Source of the DNA: Acidimicrobiaceae bacterium
Lineage (GTDB): Bacteria > Actinomycetota > Acidimicrobiia > Acidimicrobiales > Aldehydirespiratoraceae
DNA length: 56,155 nt
NCBI GenBank assembly: GCA_028819005.1
Contig: JAPPMP010000005.1
Span: 137,147 to 193,301 of the forward strand
Direction of reading: 5' to 3'
Shown here: positions 24,131-36,062 of the stretch, piece after piece
How positions within the stretch are numbered: the first letter of the stretch is position 1
Layout of the letters: each line of letters begins with the position of its first letter
Made by a program: the position numbers and the translations under genes
Notes under the pieces: model-generated
What the model was told of the DNA's origin: nothing
Seen by the model: only the letters and a program-made list of their open reading frames with translations
The model's database searches: none

Positions 24131-25939
24131 TCATATCTTAGCAGCCTGGGACGGGACCGCGGCCTCAATCGGCCTGATGTGGACGGTCACGACGTCGAGG
24201 TCGTGGTACTGCTGGTGGAAGACCTCCGAAGCGTGATGTTGGAGCATCCGCAGCGAGATGTCCCGTTCGAGCGGCAGCCCCGTGTTCTGGGAGGCGAGCA
24301 CCGAGAGCCGATCCTCGAGGTTCTCCTCGTTCGCCGCCGCTACGAACTCGAGCACCGCACGTCCGTCCTGTTTGCTGGTGGTCAGCCGCAGTGTGCGTCG
24401 GACATCCTCGTCGGATCCATCCGTGGACTCGTCACTGTCGAGCAGCGTGAGCAGAGTCTCCTCAGCGACCGCGTCGAGCCGCTGGTTCATGGCTTCGTCC
24501 CAGCCGTTTCGTTTCGAGAAGTCCTTGAGGAACTCGCGGATGCGGGGGAGCTCGGACACCGACAGCGCCGACCGGAAGCGTCTGCGCCTTGAACCCGTGA
24601 GTTCGGTGAACAGGGTCAGCGCGATCGCGGTGAGGCCACCCGTGGTCATTCCGTTCTCGAAGAAACCACCGGCGAACCCCTCAAGGTATTCGGGAAAGAT
24701 CTCACCGCCCTGGAAACCGACCCCGATCCAGAACGAAACACCGGCGATCAGGCTCCGGCGGTAGTCGTTGGCGTCCTCGACCACCATCCTCATGCCGACC
24801 ACGAACAGCAGAGCCAGCAGCACGGTCACGTATGCGGCGACCACCGCATCGGGTATTGCTAGCACCAGCGCCAACACCTTTGGAACGAAGGCCATCACCA
24901 CGAACGAGACGCCGATGGCCACACCGACGCGGCGTGCTGCGACACCGGTCAACTCGGTGATCGAGATGCTGGTCGAATACGTCGTGTTCGGCATTGTGCC
25001 GGCGATCCCCGACAGCAGGTTACCGGTTCCGTCGGCGGCCACAGCGCCCTGCACAGCTCGGTAGTCCACGGCACGGGGTCGACGCCACGACACCCGTTGA
25101 ATGGCGACCGAATCGCCGATCGTCTCAACAGCGCCGATCAGAGTGACGAACACGAAGGCAGGCAACAGGCCCCAGAAATCGCCCCCGAAGCCGAAGTTGT
25201 AGCCTGGCCAACCGCCGTCGGGCAGGCCGATCCATGATGCGTCAAGCACCTGGTCGGTGTCATAGAGCCCGAACATCGCAGCCACCACCGATCCGGCAGC
25301 GATGCCGATGACCGGCGCCCACAATCGCATACCGCGGGTCGCGGTCAGCGCGATGGAGACAATCACTCCCATTGCAACAAGCGCGCTCGCAGGCGCGCTC
25401 CACGATGACTTGCCCTCCGGCGAAACCGTCACCATGTCGAAAGCCAACGGCATCACCGTCACGGCGATGAGCATGACAACGGTGCCTGCAACGGTGGGGG
25501 TGAGCAGGCGCCGAAAGATCGACAGCTTCGCCGCCAACAGGAACTGGAACAGCGATGAGGCTATGACCAGCGTTGCGAGCAGGCCCGGACCGCCTTTTTC
25601 AAGCGCAGTGACGCACACCGCGATGAATGCGCCGGACGTGCCCATGAGCAGCACGTAGCCCGAACCGATCCGGCCGACGCGCACCGCTTGCAGAATGGTG
25701 CTGACGCCGCTTATCGCCGCAGCGGCGAAGACGGCCCATGCGAGGTACTCATCGGTACCTCCGGCTGCCCTGATAACGATGGCAGGCGTGAGGACGATCC
25801 CGGCGATGGCCAGAATGGCGAACTGCAAACCGAGACCGACCGTGAGCGCCACTGGTGGCTTGTCGTCGGCCTCGTAGCGGATGTTCCTTTGCGCGTTGGA
25901 TGTTTCATGTTGCATCGGGCGATTGTTGCCGCGAGACAT
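24131..25939 (-). CDS. NCS2 (xanthine/uracil permease family) transporter with a cytosolic C-terminal ATPase-like domain
   Basis: 602 residues; NCS2 nucleobase transporters usually have 430-480. Residues about 30-455 hold 12-14 hydrophobic spans with the family regions: VLLMGTSGAFIAVC, ATLVIASSLFQFLLAAKLS, FVTLIGAVETIGDSVAI (TM8 with the substrate Glu) and GNLLSGIAGTMPNTTYSTSI. The last 145 residues are soluble: EFLKDFSKRNGWDEAMNQRL, DAVAEETLLTLLD and VVTVHIRP look like a GHKL/HATPase fold of the RsbW kind, although the usual N-box Asn is not visible. Probably a purine or related anion/proton symporter with a regulatory domain (inference). M9 (25915) is an alternative start. Confidence 0.85.
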   Translation of the reverse strand: MSRGNNRPMQHETSNAQRNIRYEADDKPPVALTVGLGLQFAILAIAGIVLTPAIVIRAAGGTDEYLAWAVFAAAAISGVSTILQAVRVGRIGSGYVLLMGTSGAFIAVCVTALEKGGPGLLATLVIASSLFQFLLAAKLSIFRRLLTPTVAGTVVMLIAVTVMPLAFDMVTVSPEGKSSWSAPASALVAMGVIVSIALTATRGMRLWAPVIGIAAGSVVAAMFGLYDTDQVLDASWIGLPDGGWPGYNFGFGGDFWGLLPAFVFVTLIGAVETIGDSVAIQRVSWRRPRAVDYRAVQGAVAADGTGNLLSGIAGTMPNTTYSTSISITELTGVAARRVGVAIGVSFVVMAFVPKVLALVLAIPDAVVAAYVTVLLALLFVVGMRMVVEDANDYRRSLIAGVSFWIGVGFQGGEIFPEYLEGFAGGFFENGMTTGGLTAIALTLFTELTGSRRRRFRSALSVSELPRIREFLKDFSKRNGWDEAMNQRLDAVAEETLLTLLDSDESTDGSDEDVRRTLRLTTSKQDGRAVLEFVAAANEENLEDRLSVLASQNTGLPLERDISLRMLQHHASEVFHQQYHDLDVVTVHIRPIEAAVPSQAAKI

Positions 25940-25975
25940 ATGTCGATCAAGACGTAGCTGTAAGAAGTCTCTGTA

Positions 25976-26869
25976 TCAGGCGATGTTGATGCCGCGCTGA
26001 TTTGCATGGCGCATCACATCGGCCGGGCGGGAGGGAGAGATCAGCAGCGACCGCACCTGGCGTTCATGGGTGGTCTTGCGCCCTGTGACAATCGGCAGAG
26101 TGACCGTGGAGCGCAGCTTCAACTCGAGAGCCAGGCCGAGTGCTGAGGCGGTGAGGTCGGTCGCGCTCGTCTCGGCCTGAGCTGGACCCAAACCGACGAC
26201 GTCCCGTCGGGCGAACAGGACCGGCTCGCGCAGAACGGTCCGGTCGTGCAACACCAGTCCGTTCGGCACGAACACGATGAAACGGCTGGTGAGCCTGTAG
26301 AGGGCGTTGAAAGCAAGTGCCGCGAGGGGCATTCCGACAGCGGTCGCCAGCGCTCCCGCCGCCCAACGCTGATCTGCCAGCAGAATCGGTCCGGCTGTCG
26401 AACCGCCGATCACCACGGCCCACGCCGGCACAACCAGCACCAAAAGCACAGGCCCTGGGGCTCGCAAGGCGAAGCGTCGCTCGTCTCCGTAGCTGGCGCC
26501 GTCGATGAAACTGTCGGCCACTCCCGGGACAAGCACCGCCGCGGTAACGGCAAGGCTGCCAACGATCCCCAAGACTGTGAGCGCCGAGTTCTGGGATTCA
26601 ATGGCAGCCCAGACGGCGGCGGGGAGGGTCCCAGCGGTTCCGATGCGGGCGATCGCTAGGGTGACCGGCAGACGCGCTGCCAACGAGACCAGCACCCCCA
26701 GCCAAATGAGCCAGCCGGCCAGGGTTACGATGCCGCCGAAAGGCTCCGAAGCTCCACTCAACCCGTCGCTCAACAACGGCCCCAACAGGAACGGCTGCGC
26801 GATCCAAAGTCCGGTTGCCGACCAGCACAATCGCTGTGCAGAGGTGGAACCGCGTAGACGTTCGAGCAC
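25976..26869 (-). CDS. Hypothetical membrane protein
   Basis: 297 residues, not recognised. About six or seven hydrophobic spans (for example IVTLAGWLIWLGVLVSLAA, GPVLLVLVVPAWAVVI, AVGMPLAALAFNAL) precede a soluble C-terminal part of about 90 residues (FIVFVPNGLVLHDRTVLREP, ARRDVVGLGP, LLISPSRPADVMRHA) that looks like a small beta-rich domain. Similar proteins with this LVLHDR...LREP segment are, from memory, conserved in actinobacteria. It lies 36 bp upstream of the permease, in the same direction, so the two may be co-transcribed. Confidence 0.75.
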   Translation of the reverse strand: MLERLRGSTSAQRLCWSATGLWIAQPFLLGPLLSDGLSGASEPFGGIVTLAGWLIWLGVLVSLAARLPVTLAIARIGTAGTLPAAVWAAIESQNSALTVLGIVGSLAVTAAVLVPGVADSFIDGASYGDERRFALRAPGPVLLVLVVPAWAVVIGGSTAGPILLADQRWAAGALATAVGMPLAALAFNALYRLTSRFIVFVPNGLVLHDRTVLREPVLFARRDVVGLGPAQAETSATDLTASALGLALELKLRSTVTLPIVTGRKTTHERQVRSLLISPSRPADVMRHANQRGINIA

Positions 26870-29683
<2,814 letters not shown>

Positions 29684-29817
29684 CAGTCGTTTGGACAAGC
29701 CGACCGTTTCCCCGCTAACCCTTGCGCCATGATCGAAGCAATCTGTTGGGATGTGGGCGGTTTTACCCTGGCCATGAGCGAACTGAAGGCCCTCGTAAGG
29801 AATCTGGGCTGACTCAC

Positions 29818-30243
29818 TCAGTTGACGGTGAAAACCCACTCGATCTCTGAGAACCGTCCCGGTAGCGAGATCTTCTCGATCGTGACGTTGACGCAGTTCT
29901 GGTCCGGGGCGAGCGCTTCCACTGGCAGACCGGGCGCAGGCTGATAGATGAACTGCTGAAGCCCTTCGACGCGGCGGACGTGCTGGGTCACCTCGACCGG
30001 GCGCGTGCATCGGGCATTTGCAGAAATTGTCATCTCCACCAGGCGGTATCCGGGTTCCAGATCGATCCCCACGCGCTGCTGCTGCAGGACTTCGTCGTCG
30101 CGTTCTGGGATCAGACCCTCGACTCCCGGGACCGACAACGCCGTGTCCGGCTGGTTGCCGCTGTTGACGAGCGCGGCCGAAGCGATCAAAGCGATTCCTG
30201 CGGCGATGAGGAATCCAAAAATGATCTGCTGTTTGCGGAGCAC
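29818..30243 (-). CDS. Hypothetical membrane-anchored secreted protein
   Basis: 141 residues from GTG 30243. N-terminal basic start and single membrane anchor (LRKQQIIFGFLIAAGIALIA), then an extracytoplasmic beta-rich domain with two Cys (ISANARCTRPVEV and APDQNCVNVTIE) that could form a disulfide. Not recognised. The frame stays open to 30666 but the N-terminal 140 residues there are Arg/Pro-rich and overlap the opposite-strand PASTA remnant; the GTG directly before the anchor is a better start. Confidence 0.6.
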   Translation of the reverse strand: MLRKQQIIFGFLIAAGIALIASAALVNSGNQPDTALSVPGVEGLIPERDDEVLQQQRVGIDLEPGYRLVEMTISANARCTRPVEVTQHVRRVEGLQQFIYQPAPGLPVEALAPDQNCVNVTIEKISLPGRFSEIEWVFTVN

Positions 30244-30377
30244 AGTCTGCAGTTTGCCAGATTTCGGGCCTGCTCTTCGGGCGGGCGCCCAACACGGGGC
30301 CGCGACGACACGGACATGACCCGGGATTTCGGGTCTGCTCTTTGAGCGGGCGCCGAAGTTAGCCACTGACGGCGCAG

Positions 30378-30676
30378 GAGCGTCGATACTCAGATTCGGT
30401 TCCTGAAGGTCAGGTGATTTCCTCCGACCCCCTGCCTGGTCGAACCACCCCGGTCGATTCGGAGGTTGTGATCGTCGTGTCCGGCGGCCCGGCGCCGCGT
30501 CCGGTGCCCGATGTGCTCGAACTGAGCGTGACTGAGGCGACGCGGATCCTTCAGGACCTGGGATTCGTGGTGGGTGTGCAGGGCAACGCGAACCTCCCGG
30601 TATTCGAGACCTTGCCCGCAGCGGTTCGGTTGAGGAGTTCGGTGCCAGGGTGGCCATCATCACCACAGGGCTGTGA
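30378..30676 (+). pseudogene. C-terminal PASTA-domain gene remnant with frameshift
   Basis: Reads ERRYSDSVPEGQVISSDPLP then G-R-T-T-P-V-D-S-E-V-V-I-V-V-S-G-G, the end of one PASTA domain, followed by VPDVLELSVTEATRILQDLG, the start of another. After FETLPAA the frame is lost: one missing G in gcggttcgg (near 30630) shifts it, and the +1 frame reads SVEEFGARVAIITTGL to a stop at 30674-30676. No upstream kinase or penicillin-binding protein part is present. It is the broken tail of a PASTA-containing Ser/Thr kinase, PBP or similar surface protein. Confidence 0.65.
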
Positions 30677-30680
30677 GGTT

Positions 30681-31145
30681 TCAGGTTTCTGGCCGCAGGG
30701 TGATCGCGTCGATTTGCTTGACTATCTCGGCGGCCACAGGTCCGAGACCTTCGGCCGGGTCGTCAGAATCGTCCGGTGGCCCGATGAAGTCGGCCAGCAG
30801 CAGGATCTTCGACGAGTCGCCGGTGAGCTTCACCTGCCCGCCCAGAAGCACAGGGAGCACCGCGGCCGGGTCTCGCTCGACGAATATCTCAAAGGCGAGC
30901 GAGTAGGGCATTTCGACGTCGAAGTCGGCATTGCCCAGGTGTCCTTCGTCCAGAATCAGTGTGCCGCTGTTGGTGTCGAGGTGTCCGAGCACGATCGGAA
31001 CCTCGAAGGGAGCGTCCACGATCGTGACGTTGGCTCGTACCCCCGAGTCAGTTTCCTGCGCACCGCTCTCGAGTTCATCGCGAATCTGTTTTACGGCCCT
31101 GATCCAACCAGGACTGAGGAACACATGCACGGCCACCGTTGACAC
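30681..31145 (-). CDS. SCP2 sterol-binding-like domain protein
   Basis: 154 residues: VFLSPGWIRAVKQIRDEL, VPIVLGHLDTNSGTLILDEG, MPYSLAFEIFVERDPAAVLP and LLGGQVKLTGDSSKILLLAD follow the SCP2-like pattern (final helix with a G-x-(I/V)-K-(L/V)-x-G-D-x-S-K stretch). Such domains bind lipids or acyl chains. GTG start at 31145; 24 bp separate it from the divergent gatC start region. No partner genes indicate the ligand. Confidence 0.7.
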   Translation of the reverse strand: MSTVAVHVFLSPGWIRAVKQIRDELESGAQETDSGVRANVTIVDAPFEVPIVLGHLDTNSGTLILDEGHLGNADFDVEMPYSLAFEIFVERDPAAVLPVLLGGQVKLTGDSSKILLLADFIGPPDDSDDPAEGLGPVAAEIVKQIDAITLRPET

Positions 31146-31169
31146 GCTAATCCCTTATCCTTGGACACC

Positions 31170-31472
31170 GTGGCTGAACGCTTGACCCGTGACGAGGTGG
31201 TGCATGTAGCCCGCTTGGCGCGTCTTGAACTGGCCGAAGATGAGATCGACAGGTTCACTCAGCAGCTCGGCGCGATTCTGGAACACGCTGCCGATGTCGA
31301 AGCGCTTGAAGTGACCGATGTGGAGCCGACCTCGCATCCGTTGCCGCTCAGCAATGTGATGCGTGCTGATGTGGTCTCTGAGTCGTTGGACCGCGATGAC
31401 GTGATGGCGCAGGCGCCGGTGCCCCAGGACGGACAGTTTCGAGTCCCGCCGGTGCTCGGCGAACGACCGTGA
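31170..31472 (+). CDS. gatC: Asp-tRNA(Asn)/Glu-tRNA(Gln) amidotransferase subunit C
   Basis: 100 residues. [20 protein letters not shown] and [20 protein letters not shown] are the GatC helices; LRPDV-like C-terminal [20 protein letters not shown] and [11 protein letters not shown] follow. It bridges GatA and GatB and stabilises the complex. GTG at 31170 is preferred to the TTG three codons upstream. Its stop overlaps the gatA GTG by 4 bp. Confidence 0.95.
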   Translation: MAERLTRDEVVHVARLARLELAEDEIDRFTQQLGAILEHAADVEALEVTDVEPTSHPLPLSNVMRADVVSESLDRDDVMAQAPVPQDGQFRVPPVLGERP

Positions 31473-32899
31473 GCGCAATAGAGACCGCTGTCGCGGTCAG
31501 GGCCGGGGAACGCTCGGCGTTGGAGGTGGTCGACGCGCATCTTGAGCTGATCGCGCAGCGAGACCCCGAACTCCATGCTTTCAACCTCGTCACTGCCGAG
31601 AGTGCCCGCGCTGAGGCAGCGGCGATCGATTCACGTGTGTCAGCGGGCGAGGCTGTGGGTCCTCTTGCGGGGGTTCCGTTGGCTGTCAAGGACAACATGT
31701 GCACGAAGGGCGTCCCCACAACCTGTTCGTCGAAGATCTTGGAGGGTTGGAGACCCCCCTATGACGCCACTGTGGTGACACGGCTGCGTGAAGCGGGTGC
31801 GGTCAGCGTCGGCAAGACGAATCTCGACGAGTTCGCGATGGGTTCTTCCACCGAACACTCCGCGTTCGGTCCCACCCGCAACCCTCACGACCCGTCGAAA
31901 GTGCCCGGAGGGTCCAGTGGAGGCTCGGCCGCTTCGGTCGCTGCAGGATTCACGCCCCTCGGTATTGGTTCGGATACGGGTGGGTCTATCCGTCAACCGG
32001 CAGCGTTCTGCGGGGTTGTGGGGATGAAGCCGACCTATGGCGTTGTCAGCCGCTACGGCCTGATCGCCTTTGCATCCTCGCTGGACCAGATCGGTCCGTT
32101 TGCGGCCGATGTCGCTGACGCCGCGGCCTTGTTCGATGTGATTGCGGGGCACGATCCGCTTGATTCGACATCGATTCGCGATTTCACGCCGACGGCGTCG
32201 GCGATGCTCGACGAAGGGGTCGACGGTCTGCGGATCGGGGTGGTGAAAGAACTGGCGGGCGGACCGGGGGGAGTTCCGGGACTGGCTGCCGATGTGTTGG
32301 CGCGCACCGCAGAAGCGGTCGAGGTCCTGGCTACCGCTGGTGCGCTCGTTGATGAGGTTTCGGTTCCGTCATCGACGCTGGGTCTGAGCGCCTATTACTT
32401 GGTGGCCCCTGCGGAGGCGTCGAGCAACCTGGCTCGTTACGACGGAGTTCGCTACGGCCTTAGGGTTGATGGTCCCACCACTCCGGAGATGACCACCGCC
32501 ACACGCACGGCGGGCTTCGGCCCCGAAGTCAAGCGCCGGATCATGCTCGGAACGTACGCCCTGTCGGCCGGCTACTACGACGCGTTCTATGGCAAGGCCT
32601 TGAAGGTCCGCACCATGATGCTCAGCGATTTCGCGAGGGTTTATGAGGACTTCGATGTGCTTGTAGCGCCGACCACCCCGACCACTGCGTTCGAGTTGGG
32701 GGCTCGAACCCAAGACCCGCTGACGATGTACGTCAACGACGTTTGCACGATCCCTTCCAACCTCACGGGTCACCCCGCCATCTCGGTGCCGTTCGGCGTT
32801 GGTGACGACGGAATGCCAGTCGGTGTCCAGGTGCTTGCTCCGGCATTGCATGATGCGCAGACGTTTCGAGTGGCCGCCGTGCTCGAGGCGGCGTCGTGA
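31469..32899 (+). CDS. gatA: Asp-tRNA(Asn)/Glu-tRNA(Gln) amidotransferase subunit A
   Basis: 476 residues, amidase-signature glutaminase that frees ammonia from glutamine for the GatB site. The Ser-cisSer-Lys triad is visible: K74 in [12 protein letters not shown]149 in [16 protein letters not shown] and S173 in [35 protein letters not shown] and LDQIGPFA follow. GTG start; coupled on both sides by 4-bp overlaps. The presence of gatCAB implies that at least Gln-tRNA (or Asn-tRNA) is made by the indirect route. Confidence 0.96.
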   Translation: MSAIETAVAVRAGERSALEVVDAHLELIAQRDPELHAFNLVTAESARAEAAAIDSRVSAGEAVGPLAGVPLAVKDNMCTKGVPTTCSSKILEGWRPPYDATVVTRLREAGAVSVGKTNLDEFAMGSSTEHSAFGPTRNPHDPSKVPGGSSGGSAASVAAGFTPLGIGSDTGGSIRQPAAFCGVVGMKPTYGVVSRYGLIAFASSLDQIGPFAADVADAAALFDVIAGHDPLDSTSIRDFTPTASAMLDEGVDGLRIGVVKELAGGPGGVPGLAADVLARTAEAVEVLATAGALVDEVSVPSSTLGLSAYYLVAPAEASSNLARYDGVRYGLRVDGPTTPEMTTATRTAGFGPEVKRRIMLGTYALSAGYYDAFYGKALKVRTMMLSDFARVYEDFDVLVAPTTPTTAFELGARTQDPLTMYVNDVCTIPSNLTGHPAISVPFGVGDDGMPVGVQVLAPALHDAQTFRVAAVLEAAS

Positions 32900-34371
32900 G
32901 CGAGCCGGCGCCCGCGGCGACGCCGGAAACGCCGGTGGAGCCGGCCCTGCCCGAGGGCTGGGAACTCGTCGTCGGGCTCGAGGTTCACGTCGAGCTCGAC
33001 ACGGCCACAAAGCTGTTCTGCGGCTGCGTCAACCGGTTCGGATCTGAACCCAACACCAACGTCTGCCCGACCTGTCTGGGACTGCCGGGCTCTCTGCCGG
33101 TGATGAACGAACGGGCTGTTGAACTGGCGATGATCTTGGGCCGGGCCCTGGGATGTCAGGTCAATCGGTCGGTCATGGCACGCAAGAACTACTTCTACCC
33201 GGACATGCCCAAGGACTTCCAAACCACCCAGTACGACCAGCCGACCAATTCAGAGGGCGAACTGGAGTTGGCCGACGGGTTCGTGGTTGGCGTCGAACGA
33301 GCCCACATCGAAGAGGACACCGGCAAATCGGTTCATGTAGGCGGCGGCGGACGGATCAACGAGGCGGTCTATTCCCTGGTCGATTACAACCGAGCCGGTG
33401 TCCCGCTGATCGAGATCGTCAGCAAACCCGACATTCGAACGATTGAGCATGCCCGCAACTACGTCGAGGAACTGAGAGCCATTGTGGTTGCGACGGGGGT
33501 CTCCGACGCGCGAATGGAGGAGGGCTCGATTCGGGTCGACGCCAACGTGTCGGTGCGTCGGCACGGTTCGTCCGAACTGCGCACCCGTTGCGAGATCAAG
33601 AACATCAACTCGTTGCGGTCGCTGGGTCGCGCCATCGAGCATGAGGCGCTTAGACAGATTGATCTTTGGACCACCGGCGACGGTCCACAACAGCAAACAC
33701 GCCATTGGGATGAGGACGCCGGGCGTACGACTCCGGGCCGCTCGAAGGAGGACGCCGACGATTACAGATATTTCCAGGAACCGGACTTGGTTCCGCTCGA
33801 CCCGGCACCCGCAACGATCGCCGCGATCGACGAGGCCATGCCACCGCTGCCGGCGGCTCGTAGAGCGACGCTCCGCGCCGCGACAGGCGCCGACATCGAT
33901 GCCGTGCGTATCCTGGTTGAGCGAGGCCAGGACGCCTTGGCGATCGCTGCGGTCGAAGCTGGTGCGGACGGCGCCAAGACCGTGACTCGACTGGTCAATG
34001 ACTTGGCAGTAGACGACTGGTCCAAGGTCGACGCCGAGTCTCTCGCGGCTCTGGTTCAGATGGAGTCGAACGGCGAGCTGTCTGCAAGCCAGGCCAAGCA
34101 GGTGCTCGGCGATCTCCTCGAGCAGGGGGGAGACCCGGCAGCCCACGCGGCGACGCGCGGGTTCGAGGCCATGGACACGACCGAGCTTGAGTCGCTGCTG
34201 GACCAACTGATCGACGACAGCCCCGGCGAATGGTCTCGTTATTGCGGTGGCGATGAGGGTGACCGCAAGAAGATGCAGGGGTTCTTCACGGGCCGGGTCA
34301 TGAAGGCCACGCGCGGCCAGGCGGATGGGAAAGTGGTCGCTCAACTCCTAGCGAAGAGATCTTCGAGCTAG
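32896..34371 (+). CDS. gatB: Asp-tRNA(Asn)/Glu-tRNA(Gln) amidotransferase subunit B
   Basis: 491 residues. ATP-dependent activation and amidation of Glu-tRNA(Gln)/Asp-tRNA(Asn). [86 protein letters not shown] and [11 protein letters not shown] are GatB hallmarks, followed by the tail/YqeY domain. It ends KRSSS; the last codon region overlaps the convergent MATE gene by 4 bp. A diverged copy of this 3' end reappears at 36004. Confidence 0.96.
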   Translation: MSEPAPAATPETPVEPALPEGWELVVGLEVHVELDTATKLFCGCVNRFGSEPNTNVCPTCLGLPGSLPVMNERAVELAMILGRALGCQVNRSVMARKNYFYPDMPKDFQTTQYDQPTNSEGELELADGFVVGVERAHIEEDTGKSVHVGGGGRINEAVYSLVDYNRAGVPLIEIVSKPDIRTIEHARNYVEELRAIVVATGVSDARMEEGSIRVDANVSVRRHGSSELRTRCEIKNINSLRSLGRAIEHEALRQIDLWTTGDGPQQQTRHWDEDAGRTTPGRSKEDADDYRYFQEPDLVPLDPAPATIAAIDEAMPPLPAARRATLRAATGADIDAVRILVERGQDALAIAAVEAGADGAKTVTRLVNDLAVDDWSKVDAESLAALVQMESNGELSASQAKQVLGDLLEQGGDPAAHAATRGFEAMDTTELESLLDQLIDDSPGEWSRYCGGDEGDRKKMQGFFTGRVMKATRGQADGKVVAQLLAKRSSS

Positions 34372-35720
34372 AGGTTCGCTCCGGTTACCTGCCATTTGGT
34401 GGTTCGGAAGCGGGCCAGCAGCATGACGGCGCGAGACCAGATCCACGCCGTCAGACAGAACCAGAGCCAGCCGATGCCCGCGCCGGTTGCTAAGACAACA
34501 AGCCCTCCGCCGACCAGCACTATCGCGGCGATCCACATGGTGACGGCAAGGAATCGCAGGTTGCCGGCGCCGATGAGGATGCCGTCGAGAGCGAAGACCA
34601 CGCCGGCGAACGGCTGTTGGAGAGCAACATGGATGAGCAGAAAGGCGGTGAGGCTCAACACGGCCGCGTCTGTCGTGAAGAGATGACCGAGCAGGGGCGA
34701 TAAGAGTCCGACGATGAAACCGAGGCCGACCCCGCACCAAAACCCCCACTGGATCATTCTTCGCCCCAACGAACGCGCCCGGTCCGCGTCCCCGCTCCCC
34801 AGGGTCATGCCGATCATGGCTTGGGCGGCGATCGCGATCGAATCAAGGGTCAGCGCCAGAAGGTTCCAGATCTCGAAGGCGATCTGATGTGCCGCTAGAT
34901 CGTCGGTGCCGATCCGTGCAGCCACCGCGAGCGTGATGGTGAGACTCCCCCGTAGTGCGGCGGTGCGAATGAACAGGTCAAGTCCGTCACTGGCGACCCG
35001 GTTGATGACCTTCAGGTCTGGCCGAAAGTCAACTCCGTGGGCTTTCACCGCGGCGCGGATCCAGGCGATGAACACCGCAGCGGCGATCCATTGTGCAATG
35101 ACCGTCGAAAGGGCGGACGCGCCGATTCCCTGGCCGAAACCGTATATCAGCACGAGTTCGAGGACGAGGTTGAAAACGGCGGTGCCGAGAGCCACATACA
35201 GCGGTCGTTTCGTGTCCTGCAGGCCGCGCAGGTAGCCGACTCCGGCGAGAGTGATGAGCATTGCGGGCACGCCGAACAACGAGACCCGGAAGTAGACCTC
35301 GGCGTGCCGGCCGACGTCGTCCGTGCCTCCCATCAGCGAGATCAGATCGCCGCCGAACACGAATCCGAGTACCGCCAGTGCAATCCCGATCAGCGCCGCC
35401 AGCCAGATGCTCTGTACAGCATGGTGCGCGGCGCGGCGCAGTTCTTTGGCGCCCAGCAGCCTGGCTACGGTGGCGGTGGTGCCGTAAGCCAGGAAAATGA
35501 AGACTGAATATCCGATCAACAACAGAGACGAGGCGACAGCCAGACCGCCGAGCTGTGGCGTCCCGAGACGCCCGACCACGGCGGTATCGGCCAGAATGTA
35601 GAGCGGTTCGGCTATCAGAGCCGCCAGCGCCGGCATCGCGAGGCGTAGGATTTCCCGATCTTCGCGGGTCCAGCGGACACGAAGACGCCGACGATAGCCA
35701 GAGTCAACGGGGGACGACAT
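34368..35720 (-). CDS. MATE family multidrug/toxin efflux transporter
   Basis: 450 residues, about 12 membrane spans, Na+/H+-driven exporter of the DinF type. Motifs: LRLAMPALAALIAEPLYILA, DTAVVGRLGTPQLGGLAVAS, FLAYGTTATVARLLGAKELR, RVSLFGVPAMLITLAGVGYL, RGLQDTKRPLYVALGTAVFN and a symmetrical second half (DLAAHQIAFEIWNLLALTLD). The frame is open to 36053, but the ATG at 35720 matches the family start. The 5' part (35422-35720) is present again at 38264-38562. The opposite-strand acyltransferase fragment starts 78 bp upstream. Confidence 0.93.
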   Translation of the reverse strand: MSSPVDSGYRRRLRVRWTREDREILRLAMPALAALIAEPLYILADTAVVGRLGTPQLGGLAVASSLLLIGYSVFIFLAYGTTATVARLLGAKELRRAAHHAVQSIWLAALIGIALAVLGFVFGGDLISLMGGTDDVGRHAEVYFRVSLFGVPAMLITLAGVGYLRGLQDTKRPLYVALGTAVFNLVLELVLIYGFGQGIGASALSTVIAQWIAAAVFIAWIRAAVKAHGVDFRPDLKVINRVASDGLDLFIRTAALRGSLTITLAVAARIGTDDLAAHQIAFEIWNLLALTLDSIAIAAQAMIGMTLGSGDADRARSLGRRMIQWGFWCGVGLGFIVGLLSPLLGHLFTTDAAVLSLTAFLLIHVALQQPFAGVVFALDGILIGAGNLRFLAVTMWIAAIVLVGGGLVVLATGAGIGWLWFCLTAWIWSRAVMLLARFRTTKWQVTGANL

Positions 35721-35992
35721 GGGAGCGAATGCTACGGCTGCCACCGACGGGATCGTTCCTACAGCGGGTGCTCGCGGCGCGACGGGTCGTGAAGCGGCGT
35801 GAGCGCATCGACGACCGAGTTGGCTGAACGGCCCAAGTTCGGCTACATCCCGACCTTTGACGGGATGCGCGGATTCTGGGTTGTTCTCGGCCCGCTGCTC
35901 TATCACGCCCGCCCCGAGAGTATCCGGGGAGGTCCTGAGATCGTGCCGGGAGGCATCCTCAGCCTCGACCTGTTCTTCGTGCTGTCGAGCTA
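35422..35992. repeat. 571-bp direct repeat, copy 1
   Basis: Covers the first 100 codons of the MATE gene, the MATE-acyltransferase intergenic region and the first 65 codons of the acyltransferase gene. Copy 2 is at 38264-38834, exactly 2,842 bp away. I saw no differences in the middle; mismatches occur only near both ends (gcgcggcg/gacacggcg at the left, gtgctgtcgagc/gtgttgtcgagt at the right), typical of a recombination or gene-conversion tract. Confidence 0.93.
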
Positions 35993-36017
35993 CCTGCCCG
36001 AGCGGTCTTCGAGCTAG
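35799..36017 (+). pseudogene. Truncated 5' copy of the acyltransferase gene
   Basis: 72 residues from GTG 35799, identical for 65 codons to the intact acyltransferase at 38641 (FGYIPTFDGMRGFWVVLGPL, LSLDLFFVLSSYL). It then switches to PERSSS and a stop; these last residues come from a diverged gatB 3' end. It lacks nearly all membrane spans and cannot be active. Confidence 0.88.
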
Positions 36018-36062
36018 AGGTCCGCTCCGGTCACCTGCCATTTCGTGGTTCAAAAGCGAGCC
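36004..36062 (-). pseudogene. Diverged copy of the gatB / MATE 3' boundary
   Basis: 59 bp align to 34358-34416 with 7 mismatches. On the plus strand they encode the gatB tail RSSS plus stop. On the minus strand they encode a MATE C-terminus, T-T-K-W-Q-V-T-G-A-D-L and stop, against [11 protein letters not shown] in the intact gene, with Arg-to-stop TGA in the codon before TTK. The divergence (about 12%) contrasts with the identical 571-bp repeats, so this piece derives from a different allele or strain. Confidence 0.8.

Noticed and set aside
29729-29812. 27-codon frame MIEAICWDVGGFTLAM..., resembling a HAD phosphatase start
   Set aside because: Too short to tell from chance; no further HAD motifs in any frame downstream. 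At most a tiny relic.
29818-30666. 282-codon version of the membrane-anchored protein
   Set aside because: The extra N-terminal part is Arg/Pro-rich and overlaps the PASTA remnant on the other strand; a GTG right before the membrane anchor explains the gene better.
35721-36053. 111-residue N-terminal extension of the MATE frame
   Set aside because: It lies over the opposite-strand acyltransferase fragment and is the same shadow in both duplicate copies; MATE homology begins at the ATG at 35720.
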